DNA of 64,000 bases from Acidimicrobiia bacterium (GTDB lineage Bacteria > Actinomycetota > Acidimicrobiia > Acidimicrobiales > Aldehydirespiratoraceae). Location of the stretch: NCBI GenBank assembly GCA_022819505.1, contig JAJEHD010000013.1, positions 286,653 through 350,652 on the forward strand, given 5' to 3'. Below, piece after piece: positions 1-8,628 of this stretch. The notes under the pieces are model-generated. The model made no database searches. It saw nothing but the letters and a program-made list of their open reading frames with translations, and was not told the DNA's origin. The number at the start of each line of letters is the position of its first letter. The first letter of the stretch is position 1. Position numbers and translations under genes: made by a program.

Positions 1-1
1 G

Positions 2-673
2 TTCGGCATCGATGTCGATGTGGCCGTAGGCGAGACGCTGGCCATGATCGGGGCCAACGGGGCCGGAAAGACCACGTTCCTTCGGGTCCTGGCCGGGCAG
101 GTGCCTGCGTGGGCCGGATCGATCATGTTCGACGGCACCGACATCGCGCACGTCAAGGCCCACCGGCGGGTCGGCCTCGGCATCGCCCTGGTGCCCGAGG
201 GCCGCATGCTGTTCGGGAGCCTGACCGTGCGCGAGAACCTGATCATCGGCGCGCACGCGGGCCGTTCCGGCCGCTGGAACATCGACACCGTCCTGGACGT
301 GTTCCCGTTGATCCGGCCGCTGCTCGACCGTCCCTCCCAAGTGCTGTCCGGAGGCGAGCAGCAGTCGGTGGCCATCGGGCGCGCCCTGATGTCGAACCCC
401 CGGCTGATCCTGCTCGACGAGGTCTCGCTGGGACTCGCGCCGGTGGTGGTCAAGTCGCTGTACGACGCCCTGCCCGCCCTGTCGGAGGGGGGTGCCACCG
501 TGCTGCTGGTGGAGCAGGACATCGGACAGGCCCTGGCGGTGGCCTCCCGGCTGGTGTGCCTGCTGGAGGGGCGGGTGTCGCTTGAGGGCAGGCCGGACGG
601 CGTGGCTCGTTCCGACATCACCGCGGCCTACTTCGGACTGCCTGCCAGCAGCGGTACTGAGGCATCAAGCTGA
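2..673 (+). CDS. livF: Branched-chain amino acid-type ABC transporter ATP-binding protein (LivF), 5'-truncated by window edge
   Basis: ATPase subunit of a LivFGHMJ-type importer; hydrolyses ATP at the inner face of the membrane. Walker A (GANGAGKTT), the ABC signature (LSGGEQQ) and Walker B (LILLDE) are all visible in the usual order. The reading frame stays open to the first bases of the window (FGIDVDVAVGET...), so the true start lies upstream; a GTG at 20 is only an internal codon. The stop overlaps the livH start (TGATG). LivG and the binding protein presumably lie upstream. Because the operon runs into a thiolase and sits beside ring-cleavage genes, the cargo may be an aromatic or organic acid rather than an amino acid (inference). 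Confidence 0.9.
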   Translation, partial: FGIDVDVAVGETLAMIGANGAGKTTFLRVLAGQVPAWAGSIMFDGTDIAHVKAHRRVGLGIALVPEGRMLFGSLTVRENLIIGAHAGRSGRWNIDTVLDVFPLIRPLLDRPSQVLSGGEQQSVAIGRALMSNPRLILLDEVSLGLAPVVVKSLYDALPALSEGGATVLLVEQDIGQALAVASRLVCLLEGRVSLEGRPDGVARSDITAAYFGLPASSGTEASS

Positions 674-1551
674 TGGAGTGGCTCAACGCCATCGTTCAGG
701 GGATCATGCTGGGCGGGCTGTTCGCGCTGTTCGCCACCGGCCTGTCGCTCGCCTTCGGGGTGATGCGCTTCGTGAACCTGGCCCACGGGGACCTCGCAAT
801 CCTCGGTGCCTTCGTGGCCGTGTCGGTCATCTCGGCTACGGGCCTCAACCCGTTCGTATCGCTGGTGATCGTGGTGCCAGTCATGCTGGCTGCCGGGTAC
901 GCGCTCCAGCTGGGAGCCTTCAACTTCACCATCAGCCCGGACCCCCTGCCCTCGATCCTGGTCACCTTCGGTCTTGGGATCGTGATCCAGAACGTGCTGC
1001 TCGAGACCTACAGCGCCGATTCGCGTGGCCTCGACGTGGGCTCGATAGAGATCGAGAGCATCAGGGTCACCGACGCCATCGCCATCGGCTGGATCCCGTT
1101 GATCACCCTGGTCGTTGCAGTCACAGTGCTCGGCGCGCTGCAGTTGATGCTGTCGCGCACCTCGCTGGGTCGAGCCTTCAGGGCCGTCTCCGACGATCCA
1201 CCGACGGCTCGGCTCATGGGAATAAACGACCGCAACCTCTACGCGGTGGCTATGGGCATCGCCTTCGCAACGGTGGCCGTCGCGGGCGTCTTCCTGGGGA
1301 TCAGGCAGAGCTTCGGACCCCTCGACGGGCCGGCCCAGCTGCTGTACGCATTCGAGGCAGTGGTCATCGGCGGCCTCGGGTCGGTGTGGGGCACTCTCGT
1401 GGGCGGGCTGCTGCTCGGCGTGGCCCACACCGTGGGTGGACAGTTCGAGGTCACCTACGGCTACGGCTCCGGCCCGCTCGTCGGCCATCTCGTGTTCCTC
1501 GTTGTGCTCGCCACCAAGCCCAGCGGCCTGCTGGGCCGGAGAGCCGAATGA
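673..1551 (+). CDS. livH: Branched-chain amino acid-type ABC transporter permease (LivH)
   Basis: Integral membrane permease of 292 aa, the normal size for LivH. It is hydrophobic throughout, with an N-terminal segment typical of the family (LGGLFALFATGLSLAFG) followed by the VNLAHGD stretch also characteristic of LivH. It would pair with LivM to form the translocation pore energised by LivF/LivG. The ATG overlaps the livF stop and the livM ATG overlaps the livH stop (ATGA), so the three are translationally coupled. Substrate cannot be read from the permease. Confidence 0.92.
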   Translation: MEWLNAIVQGIMLGGLFALFATGLSLAFGVMRFVNLAHGDLAILGAFVAVSVISATGLNPFVSLVIVVPVMLAAGYALQLGAFNFTISPDPLPSILVTFGLGIVIQNVLLETYSADSRGLDVGSIEIESIRVTDAIAIGWIPLITLVVAVTVLGALQLMLSRTSLGRAFRAVSDDPPTARLMGINDRNLYAVAMGIAFATVAVAGVFLGIRQSFGPLDGPAQLLYAFEAVVIGGLGSVWGTLVGGLLLGVAHTVGGQFEVTYGYGSGPLVGHLVFLVVLATKPSGLLGRRAE

Positions 1552-2615
1552 CCGGGCACCGGGTCACCCGCTCGGACCGCCAGTCCACCGCCGGGCTGGC
1601 CGTGTCGGCCGTACTGCTCGTGGTGCTGTTCCTGCTGCCCTGGTGGGACAGCGACGGCAGCCTCCGGGTACCGCTGGTCGCGATCCTCTACTACCTGGCG
1701 CTGGCGCAGATGTGGAACCTGCTGGCCGGGTTCGCGGGGCTGGTGTCGATCGGTCAGCAGATGTTCGTGGGAATCGGCGTGTACACGCTGCTGAGCTTCG
1801 CCGAGGACTTCGGCGTCGACCCCTACTTGTCGGTACTGCTCGCCGGTTTGGTGGCTGCCGTCCTGTCCCTTCCCGTCGCCGCCTTCGCGTTCCGCCTGCG
1901 GGGCGGGTACTTCGCCATCGGCACGTGGGTGATTGCCGAGGTCTTCCGGCTGATCACGCTGGAGAGCGACTTCCTGGGCGGAGCGAACGTCCGGACCCTG
2001 ACCAGGGAGTCGCTCGGCGGCTACAGCCTCGACACCCGCAACACCGTCACCTACCTGATGGCCCTGGGACTGGCCGCCGGGGCCACCGCCATCGTGGTGC
2101 TGGTGCTCCGGTCGCGGCTGGGCCTGGCCCTGCGCTCCATCCGCGACAACCAGGAGGGGGCCCGGGGCCTGGGCGTGTCGGTAGGCAGGGCCAAGCTGGC
2201 GGTGTGGGTCATCTCGGCGTTCTGGACGGGCATGACCGGCGCGGTGATCCTGCTCCACAACCCGTCGACCAGAGCCGAGTCCGCCTTCAGCGTGCTGCGC
2301 TGGACCGCTCTGGTGGTGTTCATCGCCATCATCGGAGGCGTCGGCTCCACCACCGGCCCGATCATCGGGGTGGCGATCTACTGGTTCGTGCGGGAGTTCC
2401 TCGAGGACGCTGAGGAGTGGCGGTTCATCATCCTGGGCTTGATCGCGGCCGCAATGGCCATCACGGCCCCCAGAGGCATCTACGGACTGCTCCAGAAGCG
2501 GTGGTCGGTCCAGTTCTTCCCGGTCCGTCGAAAACTTGTAGGGCCCGGTGTCACCGGCCCCTCGCCCGGTGGCCCGGCCCAGCCGGTGGCAGACACCAGC
2601 CACCCATCGGCGTGA
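1548..2615 (+). CDS. livM: Branched-chain amino acid-type ABC transporter permease (LivM)
   Basis: Second permease of the importer, 355 aa, with many hydrophobic segments. The family-typical LAQMWNLLAGFAGLVSIGQQ lies near residue 50 and GGYFAIGTWVIAEVFRL near 120. The start chosen is the ATG that overlaps the livH stop; the frame is open far upstream, but that stretch lies inside livF/livH and encodes no recognisable protein. The C-terminal tail after about residue 310 is a polar, proline-rich extension. The next gene starts with a GTG overlapping this stop (GTGA). Confidence 0.92.
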   Translation: MTGHRVTRSDRQSTAGLAVSAVLLVVLFLLPWWDSDGSLRVPLVAILYYLALAQMWNLLAGFAGLVSIGQQMFVGIGVYTLLSFAEDFGVDPYLSVLLAGLVAAVLSLPVAAFAFRLRGGYFAIGTWVIAEVFRLITLESDFLGGANVRTLTRESLGGYSLDTRNTVTYLMALGLAAGATAIVVLVLRSRLGLALRSIRDNQEGARGLGVSVGRAKLAVWVISAFWTGMTGAVILLHNPSTRAESAFSVLRWTALVVFIAIIGGVGSTTGPIIGVAIYWFVREFLEDAEEWRFIILGLIAAAMAITAPRGIYGLLQKRWSVQFFPVRRKLVGPGVTGPSPGGPAQPVADTSHPSA

Positions 2616-3799
2616 CCCAGGCCGTCTACATCGTCGACGCGGCGCGAACGCCGGTCGGCAAGATCGGACGGGGCCTGGCCGGGGTCCGTCCCGACGACCT
2701 CGCGGCCACCGTGATCACGAGCCTGCTCGAGCGCTCCCCCGCTCTCGACCCGGCCACCGTCGACGATGTCCACTTCGGCAACAGCAACGGCGCGGGCGAG
2801 GAGAACCGAAACGTGGCCCGCATGGCGGCCCTGCTGGCCGGCATGCCCACCTCCGTTCCGGGAACCACCGCCAACCGGCTGTGCGGATCGGGGCTGGAGG
2901 CCGTCGTCGGAGCCAGCCGGGCCATTGCGGTCGGCGACGCCGACATGTGCATCGCCGGCGGCGTCGAGTCGATGACCCGGGCCCCTTGGGTGGTTCCCAA
3001 GCCCGATCGTCCCTACGAGCGCGGCCATCAGCAGATGCACTCCACCACACTGGGCTGGCGGCTGGTCAACCCGCGCCATCCCGACCGCTGGACCGTTCCC
3101 TTGGGCGAGGGTGCGGAGATCCTGGCCGGCAAGTACGGCATCACCCGGGCCCTGCAGGACGGCTTCGCCCTGCGCAGTCATCAGAAGGCGGCCGCAGCCT
3201 GGGCCCGCGGCGACTTCGCCGACGAGGTCGTGGGTGTCCATGGCGCCGAACTCGACCGCGACGAGACGATCAGGCCCGACGCGTCCCTCGACGCGCTGGC
3301 TCGGCTGCGACCGGTGTTCCGCCGCGACGGCTCGGTCACCGCGGGCAACTCCTCGCCCATGAACGACGGCGCCGTAGCGCTGCTGCTGGCCTCGGAGGCC
3401 GGTCTCGACTCGACGGGGCGGACTCCCCTCGCCCGGGTGATGAGCCGGGCGGTGAGCGGCGTCGACCCCGATCTCTACGGCATCGGCCCGGTAGAGGCCG
3501 CCCGCACGGCTCTCAAGCGGGCCGGCATCGGCTGGTCGGACCTGGCCGCGGTCGAACTGAATGAGGCCTTCGCAGCCCAGTCACTGGCGTGCCTGGCGGA
3601 GTGGCCCGAACTCGACCGGCGCATCGTCAACCCGCTGGGAGGCGCCATCGCCATCGGCCACCCCATCGGAGCCAGCGGAGCGCGCATCCTGACCACGCTG
3701 GCCCATCACCTGAGACGCCGGGGAGGCCGCTACGGCCTGGCCGCCATGTGCATCGGGGTCGGGCAGGGCATCGCGGTCACAGTCGAGTCCTGCGCCTGA
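2612..3799 (+). CDS. Acetyl-CoA acyltransferase (thiolase), beta-ketoadipyl-CoA/3-ketoacyl-CoA type
   Basis: Thiolytic enzyme of 395 aa that cleaves 3-ketoacyl-CoA with CoA to yield acetyl-CoA. The nucleophilic cysteine is C91 in NRLCGSG. GGVESMTRAPWV, NEAFAAQ, the catalytic-His motif GGAIAIGHPIGASGAR and the C-terminal MCIGVGQG with the second cysteine are all present. The GTG start overlaps the livM stop, giving the same length as characterised thiolases. Its position between a transporter and ring-cleavage dioxygenases suggests a role as the last step of a beta-ketoadipate-like route (PcaF), but the sequence alone cannot separate this from a general thiolase. Confidence 0.88.
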   Translation: MTQAVYIVDAARTPVGKIGRGLAGVRPDDLAATVITSLLERSPALDPATVDDVHFGNSNGAGEENRNVARMAALLAGMPTSVPGTTANRLCGSGLEAVVGASRAIAVGDADMCIAGGVESMTRAPWVVPKPDRPYERGHQQMHSTTLGWRLVNPRHPDRWTVPLGEGAEILAGKYGITRALQDGFALRSHQKAAAAWARGDFADEVVGVHGAELDRDETIRPDASLDALARLRPVFRRDGSVTAGNSSPMNDGAVALLLASEAGLDSTGRTPLARVMSRAVSGVDPDLYGIGPVEAARTALKRAGIGWSDLAAVELNEAFAAQSLACLAEWPELDRRIVNPLGGAIAIGHPIGASGARILTTLAHHLRRRGGRYGLAAMCIGVGQGIAVTVESCA

Positions 3800-3819
3800 G
3801 CGGATTAGGGCGACGCGCC

Positions 3820-4641
3820 CTAGGCCGTCGGCTCCAGCACGAAGTCGTAGTCGCAGCGACCGCCGTTCATATCGACGATCAACGAGTCGCGTACACCGAA
3901 CACCACGTCACTGTCGAGGAAGTCGCTCTCGCTGTCGAAGAGGTGGGTGATCACCGTCTTGTGCCCCGGCGCCGAGACCACGAAGTGCACGTGCGCGGGA
4001 CGCCAGTTGTGGCGTCCGGTGGCGTGGAGCAGCGCCCCGGCGGGGCCGTCGTCGGGGACCGGGTACGACACCGGCCGCACGGTGCGCACCTCGTAGCCCC
4101 CGTCGGCGCCGGTGGTGAACACGCCCCGCATGTTCAACGGGGTCTGACGGGAGTCCTGCACGTCGTAGAAGCCGTTGCTGGCCGCCTGCCACACATCCAG
4201 CGTCGCCCCCTCGATCGGTCCGCCTCCCAGCGAGCTGACCTCCCCCAGTATCGTCAGCGGCTCGTCCGCGTCCATGGCATCGACGACTATCGAGTCGCCC
4301 ATCTGGCGCGGTGTGGCTCCCTCCACGTGGAAAGGGCCGAAGACGGTGGGCTCGGTGGTTCCCTCGGCCCCCATCTGGTTGATCATCTCCACCAGCATCG
4401 ACACGCCGAGCGTGTCCGACAGCAGGATGAACTCCTGGCGTTTCTCGTCGCACATGTGCCCGATGTCGGCGAGGGCCTTCATTCCCGCGAACCACTCCTC
4501 GCGAGTCAGGCCGACTTCAAGAACGAACTCGTGCATGTGCCGGATTGCGCACTTCATGATCTCGGCCAGCCTCGAGTCGGGAGCGTCCTCGAAGCGGGAC
4601 AGGACCTCCGCCAGGTGCTCGGCGGGCGTGATGTTGGACAC
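3820..4641 (-). CDS. Intradiol ring-cleavage dioxygenase (catechol/hydroxyquinol 1,2-dioxygenase family)
   Basis: Non-haem Fe(III) enzyme of 273 aa that opens catechol-type rings between the two hydroxyls. The N-terminal helical dioxygenase domain (about residues 1-95) is followed by the beta-sandwich core. The four iron ligands of the family can be assigned to Tyr in NGFYD, Tyr in VSYPVP and both His in RPAHVHF. The GTG start has a good ribosome-binding site (AAAGGAG) about 6 nt upstream. The nearby hydroquinone dioxygenase-type gene makes hydroxyquinol a plausible substrate; catechol is equally possible. It runs convergently to the thiolase with a gap of about 20 bp. Confidence 0.88.
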   Translation of the reverse strand: MSNITPAEHLAEVLSRFEDAPDSRLAEIMKCAIRHMHEFVLEVGLTREEWFAGMKALADIGHMCDEKRQEFILLSDTLGVSMLVEMINQMGAEGTTEPTVFGPFHVEGATPRQMGDSIVVDAMDADEPLTILGEVSSLGGGPIEGATLDVWQAASNGFYDVQDSRQTPLNMRGVFTTGADGGYEVRTVRPVSYPVPDDGPAGALLHATGRHNWRPAHVHFVVSAPGHKTVITHLFDSESDFLDSDVVFGVRDSLIVDMNGGRCDYDFVLEPTA

Positions 4642-4725
4642 GGGTGCTCCTTTCAGGATGCGCGGTCAACCCGCGGCCGGGCGCTCCGGCCGCGGGAGTC
4701 GCGGTTCACCGAGAATCGGACGCTC

Positions 4726-5685
4726 TCAGTACTCGATGGTCTCGAGTTGGGCGAGCAGCTCCTGGCGGGAGTCCTCGAACTGGGGCGAGATCATGATCTG
4801 CGCGCCGAGGGTGTCCCTGGGCTCGTCGATGGCGAAGTGCTCGGGCTTGGTGTAAGTGGCCTCGAACAGCGGTCCGCCCGGGGTGCGCACGTAGATCGAG
4901 TAGAAGTAGCCCCGATCCTTGACGTCGGACACATCGGTGTAGCCGAGGCCCTCCAGGAACAGCTTCACGGCCATCTGCGACTCCAGGCTGTCCACGCTGA
5001 AGGCGCAGTGGTGCACGTAGCCCTCACCGAACGTCCAGCTGCCGGGCTCGCGGCTCGGCTCCAGGATGTAGTCGACGATGGCCCCGGGGCCGCCCTCGCC
5101 CATCTCGTAGCGGGTGGCGTTGCCGTCACCCTCGACCATGCGGCTCCCCCAGCCCATCTGCATGAACTGGTCGGTCAGCTCCATGTCGCGCACCGAGCAG
5201 CTGATGCTGTGCACGCCCCGGACGCCGAACTCCTCGGGGACGTCGGGGTGGGTGGCTGGGGTGCGCTCGTCGTCGGCCACCCCGACCAGCTCGTAGTCGA
5301 TCCCGCAGGGATGCTGGAACGCGAGCCGCTTCTCGCCGAAGCGCTCGACCGGGGTCACCTCGAAGCCGTGCTCCTCGAGCCGGTTGCGCCACCAGTCCAG
5401 CGACGACTCCGGCACCGACAGGGTGAGCACGCTGATCTGGCCGCTGCCCTTCTTGGCGGTGAGGCCGGCATGGCGGAACGGGAAGGTGGTGACCAGGGTG
5501 CTCTCCTCGCCGACGTCGTTGCCGTAGTAGAGGTGGTAGATGGGCGCCTGGCCGTCGTAGAGGAGCGTCTTCTTGACGCTCTTGAGGCCCAGCACCTGGG
5601 TGTGGAAGTCGTAGTCCTCCTGGGCGCCGCCCACATTGAGGGTGATGTGGTTGTGGCCACTGAGGATCGATGTCGGATTGTTCAC
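4726..5685 (-). CDS. Extradiol dioxygenase of the PcpA/LinE/MhqO type (hydroquinone 1,2-dioxygenase-like)
   Basis: VOC-fold ring-cleavage enzyme of 319 aa made of two tandem glyoxalase-like modules. It matches the PcpA/LinE family in size and in metal-ligand positions: H11 in SGHNHITL, H225 or H226 in YVHHCAFS, and E275 in PLFEATY, very close to the His-His-Glu iron site known for PcpA. The family opens hydroquinones between a hydroxyl and its neighbouring substituted carbon. It lies 84 bp upstream of the intradiol dioxygenase on the same strand and probably shares its transcript. Function is assigned from family; the exact substrate is unknown. Confidence 0.8.
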   Translation of the reverse strand: MNNPTSILSGHNHITLNVGGAQEDYDFHTQVLGLKSVKKTLLYDGQAPIYHLYYGNDVGEESTLVTTFPFRHAGLTAKKGSGQISVLTLSVPESSLDWWRNRLEEHGFEVTPVERFGEKRLAFQHPCGIDYELVGVADDERTPATHPDVPEEFGVRGVHSISCSVRDMELTDQFMQMGWGSRMVEGDGNATRYEMGEGGPGAIVDYILEPSREPGSWTFGEGYVHHCAFSVDSLESQMAVKLFLEGLGYTDVSDVKDRGYFYSIYVRTPGGPLFEATYTKPEHFAIDEPRDTLGAQIMISPQFEDSRQELLAQLETIEY

Positions 5686-5880
5686 GGCGGCTCCTTCTGG
5701 TTTGACGGTATTGCTTCGGGCCTACACGTCGAGCCCGTTGACGCGGCGACCCTGCTGGAGCGCGATACTACGCTCGTGCCGACTTTAGCAGCAGCGCCGT
5801 ACGTCTGCCGGTAAAGTGTCCGCATACCGGTCAAACTGAGGCTGGCAGCCGTCAGAGCGAGCATCAGCGAAAGGAATGCC
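5686..5880. promoter_or_regulatory. Divergent intergenic region between the two extradiol-type genes
   Basis: A 195-bp gap separates the leftward ring-cleavage genes from the rightward VOC gene, so promoters in both directions are expected here. A ribosome-binding-site-like AAAGGAA precedes the VOC ATG. A TTGACG at about 5751 and a GATACT at about 5764-5770 are too poorly spaced to call a promoter. The nearby IclR protein is a candidate regulator, but no clear operator palindrome was found. Confidence 0.3.
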
Positions 5881-6414
5881 ATGAGCCAAGCCGTCGTCCA
5901 GAGGCTTCATCACAACGCATACGTCACCAAGGACCAGGAGGCCACCCGAGCCTTCTACGAGGACATCCTCGGCTTCCCGCTGATCGCGACATGGTCGGAG
6001 GCCGACGAGCTGTTCGGCGCGGTGCGGGTCTACTGCCACACCTTCTTCGGCCTGCAGGACGGCAGCGCGCTTGCCTTCTTCCAGTTCGCCGACGAGGAGG
6101 ACCAGAAGCTGTTCGACCCCGACCTGGTGCCGTCGCCGTTCCGCCACATCGCCCTGAAGGTCGACGCCGAGACCCAGGCCGACCTCGAGCGCCGCGTCGA
6201 GGAGTCGGGCTGGGACCCGGAGGGGGGCAGCTTCGTGCTGGAGCACGGCTACTGCCGCTCCTTCTACACCCATGACCCCAACGGCATGCTGGTCGAGTTC
6301 ACCGTCGACGCCCCCGACGCGGAGGAGATCGCGGCCGACCGGGCCGCCGACGCCCACGAGACGCTGCGCCGCTGGCTGGCCGGCGACCACACCAGCAACA
6401 ACAACTACCGCTAG
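5881..6414 (+). CDS. VOC (glyoxalase/bleomycin-resistance/dioxygenase) superfamily protein
   Basis: Protein of 177 aa with a single VOC module. The N-terminal strand carries LHHNAYVTKDQEATRAFY, the middle RHIALKVDA, and LVEFTVD supplies the C-terminal glutamate, giving a His-His-Glu style metal site. It may be a one-module extradiol dioxygenase or an isomerase acting on a ring-cleavage product; sequence alone does not say. The ATG has an upstream AAAGGAA. It is divergent from the hydroquinone-type dioxygenase gene, and its stop overlaps the convergent IclR gene by 4 bp. The C-terminal 30 residues are polar and end in an Asn-rich tail. Confidence 0.8.
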   Translation: MSQAVVQRLHHNAYVTKDQEATRAFYEDILGFPLIATWSEADELFGAVRVYCHTFFGLQDGSALAFFQFADEEDQKLFDPDLVPSPFRHIALKVDAETQADLERRVEESGWDPEGGSFVLEHGYCRSFYTHDPNGMLVEFTVDAPDAEEIAADRAADAHETLRRWLAGDHTSNNNYR

Positions 6415-7229
6415 TCCGGCGCAGGCGCCTCCGAGACCGGCAGCATGGCCAGGTTCGACCATTCGCGTGTCACCGCGGCCGCGGTGTCGAGCAGCGCGGG
6501 AAGGTACTCGCCGGTCAGGTGCTCGATGGACGTCTCGGCCGCGTACACGGTCACGTTCATGGCGGCGGCGATGCGGCACCCGTCGTCGCGCACCGGGGCG
6601 GCGATCGAGCGGATCCCGACCGTCAGCAACTCGTCGGACAGGGCCCAGCCCCGCTCGCGCACCTCGGCCAAGTCCTCGTCCAATTGTGCCCGCGAGGGCA
6701 CCACCCGCGGGATTATCCCCGACTCCGACGTCTGCTCGAGGGCTGCGTCGAGCTCATCGGCGGTGTGCTCCGACAGCAACACCTTGCCCATCGAGGTGGC
6801 TACCGCCGGGAAGCGGGTGCCGATGCTCACCGAGAGCGCGATGATCTTGGCCACCGGGACCCGGGCCGTGTACACGATGTCGCTCCCGTCGAGCTGCGAC
6901 ATCGAACTCGACTCGTGCGTGCGGGCCACGAGGGCCACCAGGTGGGGACGGGCCACGTCCCACAGGCCCTGGGCCGCGATGGCAGCCGTGCCGATCTCGA
7001 GGACCTTGGTGGTCAGCGAGTACGCGCCGCCCACGGATCGGACGTACCCGAGCTGTTCGAGGGTCATCAACAGCCGCCTGGCGGTGGGCCTGGCCAGCCC
7101 GGTGCGGGAGGCCACCTCGCTGACGGTCAGTTCGATGGCGGTGGGGCCGAAGGCCTTGAGGACGTCGAGGCCCCGGGCCAGAGCCTCCACGAACTCGCGC
7201 CGCCCCCTCTCCTCCGCGGCCGGGCTCAC
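6411..7229 (-). CDS. IclR-family transcriptional regulator
   Basis: DNA-binding regulator of 272 aa. A winged helix-turn-helix occupies residues about 15-75 (LTVSEVASRTGLARPTARRL is the recognition region), followed by an IclR effector-binding domain to about residue 255. IclR proteins commonly control aromatic and organic-acid catabolic genes, and this one sits in the middle of such a set. The GTG start leaves only 27 bp to the divergent CoA-transferase gene, so the shared control region is very short and probably overlaps both starts. Its targets are inferred from position, not seen. Confidence 0.88.
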   Translation of the reverse strand: MSPAAEERGRREFVEALARGLDVLKAFGPTAIELTVSEVASRTGLARPTARRLLMTLEQLGYVRSVGGAYSLTTKVLEIGTAAIAAQGLWDVARPHLVALVARTHESSSMSQLDGSDIVYTARVPVAKIIALSVSIGTRFPAVATSMGKVLLSEHTADELDAALEQTSESGIIPRVVPSRAQLDEDLAEVRERGWALSDELLTVGIRSIAAPVRDDGCRIAAAMNVTVYAAETSIEHLTGEYLPALLDTAAAVTREWSNLAMLPVSEAPAPD

Positions 7230-7256
7230 GACTCCGGCCCTGCTGATGAGCCGCCC

Positions 7257-8456
7257 ATGACCGCGGAGACCCGGACCACTGACTCGTCAGCAACCGGCGC
7301 GGCCGCTGAGACTGCCCCGCTCGACGGGATACTCGTCGCCGACCTGTCCAGGGTGCTGGCCGGGCCGTACTGCACCATGCTCCTCGCCGATCTCGGGGCG
7401 ACGGTCATCAAGGTGGAGAGCGCGACCGGCGACGACACTCGGGCTTGGACCCCGCCGGAGAAGGACGGCATATCGACTTACTTTATGTCCATCAACCGGA
7501 ACAAGCGGTCGATCGTTCTGGACTTCCGCGACCCCGACGACGTGGCGCTGGTCCACGAGCTGTTCCGGCGGGCCGACGTGGCCATCGAGAACTTCAAGCC
7601 GGGTGCGCTGGCAAAGTTCGGGCTCGACTACGAGAGTGCCCGGGCCGTCAACCCAGCCCTCATCTACACCTCGATCAGCGGTTTCGGCACGGCCGAGGGT
7701 GCGTCGCTGCCCGGCTACGACCTGGTGGTACAGGCCGTCTCGGGGCTGATGAGCCTCACCGGCGACGCCGACGGCCCCGCCTACCGGGCGGGCATCTCGG
7801 TGTTCGATGTCATGACCGGGCTTCACGCCGTCATCGGGATCCTGGCCGCCCTCCACCACCGCAGCCTGACCGGCCAGGGCCAGCTGGTGGAGCTGAACCT
7901 GCTGTCGTCGGCGCTGTCCGGCCTCGTCAACCAGACCGGCGCCTACACCGCTTCGGGGACGGTGCCCCACCGGATGGGCAACGCCCACCCCAGCGTCTAC
8001 CCCTACGAGGTGATCCCGGCCAAGGACCGGGACATGATCATCACCGCGGCGAACGACCGGCAGTTCAAGTCCCTGTGCGAGGTCCTGGGCATCGGCGAGC
8101 TGGCCACCGACGAGCGATTCAGGCTCAACGCCGACCGCACCCGCAACCGTGACCAGATGCACTCGCTGCTGATGGAGCGGGTGGCGCAATGGAACGCCGA
8201 CGACCTCTTTATCGCCCTCAACGAGGTAGGTGTGCCCTGCGGACCCATCAACTCCATCCGCGAGGGCATCGAGCTGGCCGAGCGTCTCGGCCTCGAGCCC
8301 AGGGTGACCCTCGGCGCCGGTGACGAGAGCGTGGACCTGGTGCGTAATCCCATCGGGTTCAGCAACGCCTCGCTGCGCTACGAGCACCCGCCCCCCGGGC
8401 TGGGAGAGCACAGCGACGACCTTCGGGACTGGCTGTCCAAGAGGCCGAGCGGATAG
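7257..8456 (+). CDS. CaiB/BaiF family CoA-transferase
   Basis: Type III CoA-transferase of 399 aa moving CoA between carboxylic acids. The diagnostic N-terminus (LSRVLAGPYCTMLLADLGATVIKVE, shown here only in part as LAGPYCTMLLADLGA) and later NRNKRSIVLDFR and SLTGQGQLVELNL segments are present, and length is normal. The substrate is not recognisable. The ATG lies 27 bp from the divergent IclR start. The downstream neighbour is a citryl-CoA lyase-like gene, suggesting that this enzyme makes the CoA ester which that lyase splits (inference). The last codons (RPSG-stop) lie inside copy A of a dispersed repeat. Confidence 0.9.
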   Translation: MTAETRTTDSSATGAAAETAPLDGILVADLSRVLAGPYCTMLLADLGATVIKVESATGDDTRAWTPPEKDGISTYFMSINRNKRSIVLDFRDPDDVALVHELFRRADVAIENFKPGALAKFGLDYESARAVNPALIYTSISGFGTAEGASLPGYDLVVQAVSGLMSLTGDADGPAYRAGISVFDVMTGLHAVIGILAALHHRSLTGQGQLVELNLLSSALSGLVNQTGAYTASGTVPHRMGNAHPSVYPYEVIPAKDRDMIITAANDRQFKSLCEVLGIGELATDERFRLNADRTRNRDQMHSLLMERVAQWNADDLFIALNEVGVPCGPINSIREGIELAERLGLEPRVTLGAGDESVDLVRNPIGFSNASLRYEHPPPGLGEHSDDLRDWLSKRPSG

Positions 8457-8530
8457 GCGAGACGATGCGGCCCATACGGCGCGAGGCCGTGGCCCGAGCG
8501 GCCCGTGAGCGAAGCGAACAAGAGCGGGAA
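8441..8530 (+). repeat. Dispersed ~90-bp repeat, copy A
   Basis: Begins GAGGCCGAGCGG, contains GCCCATACGG in the middle and ends AAGAGCGGGAA. It overlaps the last five codons of the CoA-transferase, supplying its stop, and fills half of the 172-bp gap to the next gene. It matches copies at 15316, 15912 and 59188 in order and spacing of these landmarks. Confidence 0.85.
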
Positions 8531-8628
8531 TGACCCCCTGTCGGCGCGAGGCGCTTGCACCTATCCGCGTGGCCCCTACGCCGCAGCCCGACACCTAGAC
8601 AGCCGAACACCGATCACGGGAGCGGGCA

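Noticed and set aside
3820..6414. Large plus-strand frame covering the dioxygenase genes
   Set aside because: Its translation is the antisense of the two minus-strand dioxygenase genes, which carry complete metal-ligand motifs; typical high-GC shadow frame.
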